Origin: Caenorhabditis remanei | Lineage: Eukaryota > Nematoda > Chromadorea > Rhabditida > Rhabditidae | DNA length: 64,000 nt | Reading direction: 5' to 3' | Assembly: GCF_010183535.1 (NCBI RefSeq) | Contig: NC_071333.1 | Location: 3,348,001-3,412,000 of the forward strand | In this document: piece by piece, positions 10,720 through 21,100 of the stretch | Layout: every line of letters begins with the position of its first letter | Position numbering within the stretch: position 1 is the first letter of the stretch | Notes under the pieces: model-generated | The model's input: the letters and a program-made list of their open reading frames with translations, nothing else | Told to the model about the DNA's origin: nothing | The model's database searches: none | Translations under genes and position numbers: made by a program

Positions 10720-12056
10720 CTAAAAAAGCATTTAGAAAGCAGATTAGAGCGTCTAACTGTCTGCGCTCTCTCACTACTAACGCTGTAATCAAAAACTATT
10801 AAAAACTGCTATCAGAAAACTGTTCAAGAAAGTTCTAGCTCTAAAAATTCGCTATATTTTTGAAGTTTACAATTTTTGATGGCTGTGATGAATCTATGCA
10901 TTTACAAATTCAAAATGCTCAGAGCCCAAAAAAGTCCTGAATGTAACTTTTTTCGGCACTCAAATAACTGTTATGGCAGCAGACCTCGTGAGACAGGAAA
11001 TTACTTTTTACTCTCTGATAAAAGGGGACTCACATAATTTTTAGAACTCTCAAGATAGTTTAAAAATAAAGTTATTCGTGTCAGTCATAATCATATCACT
11101 TCAGAACCAATCAACAACAAGTCGTTTGAGTAGGTCATCCTACCTACCTAACCATAAATAAACATACCGTAAAAACTGTATTTGAGGTGCCTTTAATATG
11201 AAGTGATCCTCTAATTGAGGTACCCCTCTTATAGAACTGCACTCCAGCAATTTAACTTTTCTTTAATATCATCATTAACTGACTTCTAACTGTTTCTCAT
11301 ATTACTATTTCAGCATATTTGTTGTTAAAAACGTTGTTTGCTACAAAATATCAAGGTTTTTTTTTCTCTTTTTTACGTAAAAGTTCTATGAATCCAGCAT
11401 AAAAAACTAATGAAATCAAACAAAATCAAAAGATAGTTTGGTAACGAGGTCGGGCGAATTCGTTAACGAAAAATAAAGGAGCAGTTGTTGCCCTCCGACG
11501 GACCCTTTAAACAATAGAAGTGCGTGTACTTCAAATACTGTTTTTACGATATTCACAAAATACTGACCGCATAAAATTTCTCTTCTTTCAATGGATCTGA
11601 CCCAGAACTAACCTCCAACCTCTATTGACAAAAGACTCCATTGCAAGAAAAGCAGAAGTTTAGAACTCTATGAAAATAGGGGAAATAAGCCTGATCCCCC
11701 ACTCTGGTAAAAGATATTTAAACTGTTTCTCTGTCGTTCCCTATTTATAGTGTTTTTAAGCCCCGCCCTCTTTTGGTTCTACCCCATTTCCTCTCCTGCG
11801 TACAGCATACGTTGCTGGGTTGTTTACTGCCGCTTGGAATATGTCAATTATAAATCGAGGGAACAGGACAAACTACAGGTGGGGAACATTGACATCTGCG
11901 TTCCCTAATCCCTTATCTTCCTTATATTTGAAAGTCAAAACAAGCAACACGGCATTAATCCTCCTTCCTCTGGCCACTAAACAACCTGCACCTGCTCTTT
12001 CAGTGGTAAAGGATAAGAGTATGGTCTCATCATATTTAAATTTCAAAATTGCCTAA
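10720..12056. other. Intergenic 1.3 kb, no gene seen
   Basis: No exon with flanking splice sites was found. There is a CCCCGCCCTCTTTTGG box at about 11762 and A/T-rich filler. A 78-codon open frame at 11820 lacks any motif or splice context and is not called. Confidence 0.35.
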
Positions 12057-12335
12057 CAGATGTTGTGACGTTTGAGATTTATTTTGGAGTTTTTATTAAC
12101 AAAAGATTTCCAGACGGGTTACAGTATTACAATACAGTTGGTTTAAGAGATGTGAGTACCTGGACATCTGGATATCCGGAAACCCAGACAAACAAACTAA
12201 CGGTGAAATATGAGAAAAGGGAGTAGAAATGAAGTTTGAGGGAATTGGTAACAATAGAGAAAAGAAGATTAAAGGAAGTCGGAAGTAAATCAAGTAATTA
12301 TATCAACGGAAGAAAAAAGATAAAGGGGCGGAGTT

Positions 12336-12603
12336 TCAGAAAATAGTGCAAATAGACAAAATAAGGGAAGTTAGATATATGACATTATCAAATTGGATTA
12401 CTGGAATACTGCCTTCCTTGATACTGACACTGGTTAGGCTGAAAAAATAAATTGAATGGGTGATTTGATTCACGTGAATTAATTAATTACCTTGAAGGCT
12501 CATCGTTCGAGTCTTGTGAGGTTTCTCTTGTTCGCTGAGCTTCAGCTTTCGAACGGGTAACCAAAAGATTCAGACGGTGCAGGATTTTGAGATAAACCGT
12601 CAT
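12336..12603 (-). CDS. Small minus-strand family gene copy 2, 71 aa
   Basis: ATG at 12603; exon 12603-12491 (donor GTAATTAATT), 53-nt intron, exon 12438-12336 after acceptor TTTTTTCAG. The lengths (113 and 103 nt) give an intact 71-residue frame ending in TGA. The N-terminal half is a basic helix-like stretch (VYLKILHRLNLLVTRSKAEA) shared with copy 1. The second exon begins like copy 1 (SVSIKEGSIPVI) but then diverges into duplicated non-coding sequence, so its C-terminus looks improvised after a deletion. The ATG is the first possible; copy 1 instead has an acceptor at the equivalent place, so this start is uncertain. Function unknown. Confidence 0.45.
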
Positions 12604-13270
12604 TCCATTTTTATTAACAGAGATCAAATCTATCAAATCCCGACTTTTTTGGCTTGTAAATGTCAATATTCTAAAAGATTCTGGTCCATATTGATTGTTT
12701 TTTCAAATTGTTAGATTTTTTCAGCTAGATTTGATAATTTTGAAAAAAAGTATGTCCTAAGTCGTGAAATTTTATATAATATCTCAGTACTGTAAGATGA
12801 ATTAAAAAGATTTATTTTCCTCCCAATTACGTATTAGTGGGCGGAGCTTAACGGAACGGTAAATGAATGAAGGAAAATCTGGAATAAGTACAGTATGACC
12901 ATATTTGGGGGAAAAAGGAAGGTTCTCAAAGGGGCGGAGCTTGGCAAGTTGAATTTGTCGAAAAGATGCCATAAAAGGGCATAGAGTTCAGTTCCATTTT
13001 TCCACCAATGGAAAAAATGATCAATGGCCAGTTGTTGTGGAATTGTGTAGCCGGAGAAGACTTAGCAGACCCAAGAGTGTGGAAAGGAGTGGAAGAAAAT
13101 TAGGAGAGGTCAAAAAGGGTGGGGCTGAAGGGAACGGTAAAGATAAAAGTACAGGAAAACGGAAGAAAGTTCAGTAATTATAAAAACAAAACAAAAAGAT
13201 AAAGAGGGATAAAGAGATTCAGGAAACAGTGTTAACAGAAAAAGCAAGGAAGGTTAGATCTATGAAAATA
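12604..13270. other. Spacer between family copies 2 and 3
   Basis: Contains several GGGCGGAGCTT boxes (12839, 12936) and a weak third copy of the duplicated segment (about 13160-13260). No exon is supported. Confidence 0.35.
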
Positions 13271-13560
13271 TCAATAACCAGGTGGAGTTGTTGAGCCGGA
13301 GAAAGCGGTGCACAGCCATGGATATGTCAGTTTTGTTTCTTCGGTGAAGCATGGAGTCACAATGATTACTGGAGTACTGTCTTTCTTGACTGTGACAGCT
13401 GGCCGGCTGAAATGAATGTTCACTTTTTCACTACTTCTTACTAAAAGTAATTAAGAACAAATTACCATAAATGAGGTTTTGCCAATAGTAGTCGATAAAT
13501 ATGGTTCCAGAGTAACGCTTCTGTTTCCAAATTCATCGTTTTGACCATTTGGAGAAGTGT
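13271..13560 (-). CDS. Minus-strand family gene copy 3, partial
   Basis: The exon 13406-13271, after acceptor CATTTCAG, encodes VTVKKDSTPVIIVTPCF, then a TYPWLC motif and TGA. It aligns residue for residue with copy 1 (for example STPVxIVTPxFTE and TYPWxC), which supports real coding history. A possible upstream exon 13560-13466 (acceptor AAATTTCAG, donor GTAATTTG) joins in phase 2 but is not similar to the first exons of copies 1 and 2. The N-terminus was not found. The family is unrecognised; the short conserved C-terminal domain has no obvious signal or catalytic motif. Confidence 0.45.
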
Positions 13561-14021
13561 CTGAAATTTAAAATTTTAATAATGAAACCAACGCGTCGCG
13601 GTTGGCATAGCGTGACACGTGGTGTCACAATATATGTTAACTCATTTCAAGTTTCAAAGATTACCTTGAAAAAATCGGGTCTTTGTTTTTGTAGTTGACA
13701 ACTTTTTTGAACGTTTTGAAGTCATATCCCGTAGCGAAAAAAACGGTCGTTTACCGAAATAGAGATAAGGATTTTGGGTATTCGGAAATATTCAATAACT
13801 CATGTGAACATTGTCCTTCTTTAATTCTTTAAAACTCCCGCGAATTCTCATCCTGAAAATGCTCAAAATTCTAAAAACCACAGTGCTGAGTTACAATCAA
13901 ACAACTGTCCAAAAAAGTTATAGCTCTCGAAATTTCTTATATTTTTGTAGTTTACAACTTTTTGATAGCTCCAACCATTTTTCAAATAACGTATGTAGTG
14001 TGAACATTGTGAATATCCCAG
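13561..14021. other. Intergenic before the nested repeat stack
   Basis: Contains two TTTGTAGTTGACAACTTTTT-type words (13690, 13945), a dispersed foldback motif in this window. No gene seen. Confidence 0.35.
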
Positions 14022-15617
14022 ATTGGGCGCAAGAGAGTATGCAAAGAGGAGAGGGTGCTCTCTCCTCATGATGGGAACAGAGGAGGACGATGACGTGATG
14101 TTTCCCAGTTTTATGGGATTGAGGAAAAAAAGAAATGTTCATAAGTTTTCTATCATCAAAGGCCATCGATACTAAAAGAATGAAAAGGCGCAATTGAGCA
14201 AGATCAATTGCGCAACAATGGGAGCGACCATGCACTGCTTTAGTTGTATGCGACAAAACAAAAATAATAATATACAGTGCTCCACATAATGATACGCCAC
14301 CCTTGAAAATTTTGAAAATCTCAAAAATGAGAAATGATGAATGGGTCCAAAACAATTACCGGCCGATAATGAAAAATGCCAGATGGACCCTCAAACTGCA
14401 CAGAACTCATCAACCAGTCAAATTTCAAAAGAAACAACCTGTTCGGGAGGTACACTCTGTCCATAGGTTGTGATTCCCGTAGATTATGGTACGAAGATTA
14501 TTTCGGAAGGACATCCACGCTTTCGGACCGACACAAACGCAGAACCGCGCAGTTTGCTTCGAATTTAAGATCCACATGCTCTTAAAATTAATGTCAAAAT
14601 GAGCTTTCTCGTGTCTGCAGAAACTGTTTATTGAGTTTTATTTGAAAATCAGATTGGGAAACTCAGAGAAATGTAAAACGCATCGGCTATAACAAAAATT
14701 TATCGTGATAACCTTTTAAAATTTGCCAAAAACTTACAAAGAAGATGCTGAAGTTGAGTGAGAGTTACGGTAACTCCTCATTGAACTGAAAACCGGCTTA
14801 TTCTTTTTGCAAATCATGTCGGCATTCTCGGTATTCAACTGTGTTGTCATAATTAAGTTTCTACTTGTTGTTAATTATGATTTGAAAGCCGCATTCCACT
14901 TCAATGAGCTTACCGTAACTCTCACTCAACTTCAGCATCTTCTTTGTAAGTTTTTGGCAAATTTTAAAAGGTTATTACGATAAACCTTTGTTATAGCCGA
15001 TGGGTTTTACATTTCTCTGAGTTTCCCAATCTGATTTTCAAATAAAACTCAATAAAAAGTTTCTACAGACACGAGAAAGCTCATTTTGACATTAATTTTA
15101 AGAGCATGTGGATCTTAAATTCGAAGCAAACTGCACGGTTCTGCGTTTGTTTCGGTCCAAAAGCGTGGTGGTCATTCCAAAATACTCTTCGTACCATAAT
15201 CTACGGGAATCACAACCTATGGACAGAGTGTACCTCCCGAACTGGTTGTTTCTTTTGAAATTTGACTGGTTGATGAGTTCTGTGCAGTTTGAGGGTCCAT
15301 CTGGCATTTTTCATTATCGGCCGGCAATTGTTTTGGACCCATTAATGTAAAAAACAATAAAATAACAGAAAACACGGTTTTGATCTGATCAGTGCAAAGA
15401 AAATTAAAGAAATAATGCAAAAAATGGAAAGTGTCGTATCATTTTGTGGATTGGAAAAAACGAAAAAATTGAAAAATTGGATTTTTCTCAATTTGCTATA
15501 TCAAGTTTGTTTTTGTTATGGAACTAATAAATGTTACTCATAAAGAGTTTTCAATACGGTTATGGACGAGATTTCATCATTTCTCATTTTTGAGATTTTC
15601 GAAATTTTCAAGGGTGG

Positions 15618-15997
15618 TGTCACATGATAGAGGAACGCAATCCTTTCGGAGGGCGTTCCTTCGTTTCTGTGTCTCTCTCTCTCTCTCCCGCACGGGTTTG
15701 TGACACCCGCTTGCCAGTAGAGAGCTAGGACACCAAGACTAACACCCGTCTTGAGGTCTTTCTTTATTTTAATTACTCTTTCCCTTTATCTAGTTTTATA
15801 TGTTTATCTCCCTTGAATTCCTCATTCAGTATTAGTCTCCTGATTTAACTATAACCTACCTCTTTATCTTTATCTTTAGTATCTCTCCCATAATAAACCT
15901 CTATGTATTCTAAAAGACCGTGTTCTAAAGTGTTGGATATAAGTCAAAGTGGAAGGACAAGGAATAAGATCCACCATGGAACGTCAACCTTGTTAAA
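15618..15997 (+). repeat. 5' LTR (380 bp)
   Basis: Begins TGTCACATGATAGAGG and ends CAACCTTGTTAAA, so it has a TG start but not the usual CA end. It contains a (TC)n tract near 15672 and AATAAA at about 15892 as a possible poly(A) signal. No base difference from the 3' LTR was seen on reading. Confidence 0.92.
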
Positions 15998-16015
15998 TGG
16001 AGGTCCCGTCACCGA
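15998..16015 (+). other. Primer binding site
   Basis: TGGAGGTCCCGTCACCGA lies immediately after the LTR. The TGG start is complementary to a tRNA 3' CCA end, as expected for minus-strand priming. I could not identify which tRNA it matches. Confidence 0.65.
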
Positions 16016-17455
16016 ACTCTATTATGATCCAGTTTCACTGAGAGTGTTTTGAGTGTTACCAATTCCCACTTTTCCCTCACTTTAACTCTTCTTAGTAAAC
16101 AGAAGAATGGTCCTAGCTCTACTCCAACCGCACGGAAAAGGTTGTAGTGTCACCTTGGACGGTTTTTATGAGCATTGTTTTTAGTAGTTCAGAGGTGCTT
16201 TTAACAATATTTGGTCCAGGTGTGGAGTAATTAACCCACCTCCCACTCATAAAATAACCCTCTGTATTTTTTCTCCATCTCAAGTACAGGGTAATCCAAG
16301 TGTTCTGGAGGTAAGTTTTGTATCTGTTAAACCGAAAAATCTCCACACAAATTCTCTCAAATCGTCCCTCGGCTCACCTAGGTCTATAATCACGTCCCCC
16401 TCCCAATTCATGTATCCACCCCAATATTGGTAACCATAAGTTTAGTTCCATTTTATTCAACATTAGGACGACACCTGATGGGGACCGCTGTACTTGCCCC
16501 GGTCCTTTACTCAATTCTGTGGTTCCCAGACCTGGAATATCAGGCAAAGGCAAATAGCAGGCTGAGAACTGTTTATTAATTATATATATAGTAAGATTAT
16601 TAGTCGCTCGTTCACGTCCCTCGCGAGAATGACCACAGCTCAGCGAGTGCAGCTCGTGACGCCTGGGCTTTGGATGAAGGGCCCGCACAAGGGAGGAGCG
16701 CATTCTGAAAGAAGAAAAAGAAGAAGAAGAGCCTGTCGTAAAACTAAGCCAAGGGCGATTTCCGACTCAGTAGCACCTAGACGCTGGGAAGCTAGCTATG
16801 ACCTAAATTTCTTTTCGATGCCCCGTAAAATTCTTAAGTTTTGATATGAGTCGGCGATATGGATTAGTCAACCATATCTTATCCACCTGGTCATGGATAG
16901 TGTGAGAGATACAGATCCAAACACTCTCTGACGTACGGCGTCAGAAACAGAACCGACACAAGATTGATAGATAGATTGTTTACTGTTTGTGGCATCGGCA
17001 AAATCTATCTCTAATCTTATGCATTTGAAGTGCACCATCCCGTAAACAAAGTCATTAAGTGCAATCCGACCCGATTAAATATTGCAAACGATAGCGTAAA
17101 CAATATGCATCTCGTATCGGATTACGCGCATAATTAATGACAGCTGTTCGAGATGGCACCGCGGGGTACGCCTATCTGGCAAATGCGGTAAACAACATGG
17201 AAGAAGCCCCGCCCCAGAGATCGTGGAGCCAGTAAGACAGAACAGCCACATTCATTCAACACTCACCCGACGCATTCGTCCACTGCTCAGTTCATCGTTT
17301 GTTTCGTTTCTTTTCTTTTCTTGAATCTTAACTTTCGTTGACTTGCCGTGGCGATTGCCGCTGTTCTATTCTCTCGTCTTATTGACCGTCTACTTTCTCT
17401 CATCTTCCATTCTTCGCTTCCTTACTCCTCATCTCGTTTCACTCGTTCTTCTTAA
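16016..17455 (+). other. Retrotransposon 5' leader
   Basis: About 1.4 kb between the PBS and the open gag frame. Only short frames occur. It ends in a pyrimidine-rich stretch (17290-17460). No packaging signal can be recognised from sequence alone. Confidence 0.5.
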
Positions 17456-18199
17456 TTCAAATACTTACTTTTTCCATCAATCCTGGACAAGAAGACGAAG
17501 TACAAGAATCCACGGAATCCAACTGGACCAACGGACCGACGTACGAGGAGCCAACGGAAAGCAGAAGACTTAATTGCTGAAGCTGCAACAACTGCATCAA
17601 CTGCGTCCACTGCATCGATTGCATCGACTACATCGGAGACAACTGCAGCAACATCGTCAACGACACCGACACCAACTTCATCGAATCCGACGTCCAACAC
17701 TTCACCGGCCGTATCACCATCAAGTTCGTTCCAAACTCCAACCGCATCTCCATCGTCATTGGCTGAAAAGAAGACCCCAGAAGTAAGAAAAACTCTTTTT
17801 CCATTCTCAGTCAAGGAAGACTACTCACCGGCGCTCACAAAAAACTCTACGCCAGAAGAAGTCAACGCGTTTCTGGAGAAATTATTGCGGCTGAGATCAC
17901 CTGGATCGAGAGCACCAACTTCAGGGAACCAGGAGCAGACGGATCTCTCACCACCAGGAAAATTCGTAAGAACCTCCACTCCTATTTCTTCTCGTCAATC
18001 TTCTCCTTGTATATCTCCATTCCACTCTCCTCTCAAATCCGATTCTCCAAACTCAACTCTCTCACTATCGGAGTATTTTGATTCCCTTGAGTCGAAGACT
18101 CTCGTTGCTTCTCCCCCACCTGGAAGCTACAACTTTGTTAGTGTGAAAGTTGAAAAAGACCCACCGTTGGACACAACTGAGAATTCGGAGAGAACAATC
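17456..18199 (+). other. In-frame upstream extension of gag without ATG
   Basis: After an in-frame TAA at about 17453 the gag frame stays open with no ATG until 18200. It has coding character: Lys/Arg-rich, then Thr/Ala/Ser repeats (ATTASTASTASIASTT), then Pro/Ser-rich. A TTG at 17759 is the only near-cognate start I noted. Translation could reach this part by an upstream spliced exon or a non-AUG start; otherwise it is a relic. Confidence 0.45.
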
Positions 18200-21100
18200 A
18201 TGGGGGACGAGCAAAAGCCACCGACAGCCCCATACAATGATCGCTTTGAGACGGAGGAGACGCAGATCGACGTCACCGGTGGGACGGAGTGGAAGTCCAC
18301 CGGAGACGTATTGCGGCTGTTGGAGAGGCGAGTTCGGAAATTCGGTGATGGCAAAGCCGCAGACATCACCGAGTGGCTGGACTCCCTGGCGCGGACCTTC
18401 TATCGAATCAAGGTCCCGTCGGAGGCAGCAGTTGGGATTCTGCCGTTTTTTCTGGAGGATGCAGCCCTCCACAAATACGACAGAATCCCAGCTGAGGAGA
18501 AGAAGACCTGGGCCGGCGTCACCAAGGCACTCCTCAAGGCTCATGAGTGCGATGCCGACAAGGAAATAGCTCTGCAGGAGATCAGTAATACCCATCAAGG
18601 GAAATCATCGATTTCGGAGTATGCGGAAAAAATCAGGAAACTCGGGACGTATGCATACGACGATCTGGAAGTGGCATCCAGAGATCGGCTCCTAGCGACT
18701 CAGTTCCTGAACGGAATCAACAAGGAAATCAGAACGGAGCTGCGCCGACTCCCCACTGCTCCGAAAACTCTAAAGGAAATGGTGAACCAAGCGGAGAAAA
18801 TCGATCGACTCCTCAAAATCGAAGCGGAAGAAGATGATGATGAAGCACTGGTGGCCGTTGTCCAACAAGCCTTTCCAGCATGGCAACCTGGAAGGGGAGG
18901 ACATTTTGGAGGACGAGGCAGAAGAGAAAAGACCTACCGGAGTTTTCCCAATTACCAGGGAACACTTGGACAAGTTCAAGGATGTCAGCATTGCCAGCAT
19001 TGCCCTCATCATGTCCCTCAGCAACATCATCAGGCCCCTCCTCAGTATCACCAGGCCCCGCAGCAGTATGGTCAGCCAATGCAAGGATTTGGACACCAAC
19101 CAATCCAAGGAGCGGGATACCAGCAAATCCAAGGAGCCACACACCAACCAACCCAAGCAATTGGACACCAGAGACCGCCACCACTTCCAATCGAGGATGC
19201 TCCACCAAAGGTTGGATTCAATAACCGGACAGGTAGACCGGTTATTAACAACGTCAGTAAGTTCCTTTTGGGGTTGATGACGTTGACCCTCCTTCCAACG
19301 GCTGATTCTCTACAAGTTTGTGGATTCGGAGTGACTGGAAACGTGTTCGTCCCACCGAAGCCCATCCAGTGCACCTTCAACACGGATGTCCATTTGCAAC
19401 GCCATCAGATAGCAGTCTATGTGCCAAGGACCGAAGCGATGGAGCTCCAAGCCAACAAATGCTCCAAGACATCAATGAAGGCTCACACGTTTGGCTTTCT
19501 GACCATCTACCAGACAACCGAGACGGAAATTGGAGAGCAGGTGGAGGTAGCAGTCGAAGAGTGCAGGAAAGCGGTGCTGGAAAAGAAGTATGATGGAAAA
19601 TCGTTGGAGGAGATCTCACCTGGCTACTTCCGGACAAATACCATGGAGAACGGGACAATCAAACCTAGCTGGTTCGGAAGCAAAACGTTTGAATTCCACG
19701 AATTCACACTCCAGACCGGACACGTAGCGACCATCGACGGAAGGACAATCATCTCCAATTTGGGCAACTTGGAACAATGCTCGTTCGAGTCAGGTAGCTG
19801 CAAGGAGGATCGATTCACCATTGTCTGGGAACCTCAAATCGCCAGAAGGGAATGCCCATTCCAATACTCCTTCTCGAGTGAAGCCATCATCCACCAGGAT
19901 TACCTCGCGATCGAGGAGACTGGATTCTTTGCTGGAATTGAAAAAGATTTGAGGAAAGTGCGAACAATTCTCGATGACTGTGCAATGAACCAGGCTTTGA
20001 TGACAGATGATGGTCTTCTCATCGAACTGCCACAGATACTTTATCAGAGACCGGAGTACACTGTCTTTCAAAAAGACTCACCGTTTCCATGGAGGATAAA
20101 GAGAGCGACTGCCGGAATCAAAGGAAATCTCAACGAATGGATTGAATTTGAAATCGGGGAAAACTTCACGACTCCGTTGGTTTGGAAGCTCTATGGAAAG
20201 AAGAACCTCAAGGATGTCGCGGTGGTCAACTCTCCAATTATAGACCAAGTACTTCTTCGTGAGTTCAAAAGGTACAACGTCACCAACAATTTGCTGAGCC
20301 AACGAGCCAAATTTTATCCGGAGGACAGGAGACATCAACAATCCACTCTTCTGATTGCCCTGAAAGCTATTCGGATTGCACAGTACGCTTGGAGAGAAAT
20401 GAGAAGACTTACTTCGTTGAAGAATGGACTCACACATGCTGAGGAAACAATGTTTCGGATGATTGAACAACGAGATGCATTCATGTTCGACACGTTGCTG
20501 GAACGAGAGTTTGGGAAAAGTGAGCCAGATTTCATTCATTTGGATTCAAGTGCATTGGTTCCAAAATTCAACGAGACGAAGCTGAAAGAAATGGGAGAGT
20601 TTGCTCCAATCGATGAAGCTCAGTGGACACGGCCGACACCACCTCCCACAGAAAAACCGACGACTCCACCGAAGACAACAACAACAGCTCCACTTGTTAC
20701 ACCTCCTGTTCATACAGTCCCCGCTGCTCCTGCTATGTCTGCCAGACCTGATGCACCTGCTCCAGTGATAACATCGAACCATGCTCCGGTTATCAACCAA
20801 AACGATGTCAAATCATCAAAGGTTCGTACGAAGACAATTGAAGAGAGTTTCACCTCCACCTGCAAAGAACAATTCGCCACAAATTCCTTGTTCGACACTC
20901 TTCTTTCAATTGATCCGACTGCCGCAGTTCGCCAACTTCTGAAAAGAAAGGATATTTCTGCAAAAAGAATTGGAGAAAGCTTACTCATTTCGAAATGCAG
21001 GACAGTGACGCCATCTACAATTCATTGGGACAGGAAGGTCAACAACACTTGTTATGACTTGGTGCCAGTTACAGTGGATGGAATCATTTGGTTCCAACTG

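Noticed and set aside
13918..14355. 145-codon minus-strand frame, mirrored at 27030-27266
   Set aside because: The two frames are the mirror arms of a palindromic repeat; no domain and no coding evidence.
14376..15350. Mirror-image 69-codon frames inside the Tc1/mariner-type element
   Set aside because: No DDE transposase motif. The similarity between them only reflects the inverted repeat.
17452..17786. Asp/Val-rich minus frame and His/Leu/Gln-rich plus frame over the gag 5' end
   Set aside because: Both are shadows of the trinucleotide-like Thr/Ala/Ser repeat in the gag frame.
17782..17812. GTAAGAAAAAC...CATTCTCAG as an intron in gag
   Set aside because: Good-looking borders, but only about 28 nt apart, which is below the size of functional nematode introns.
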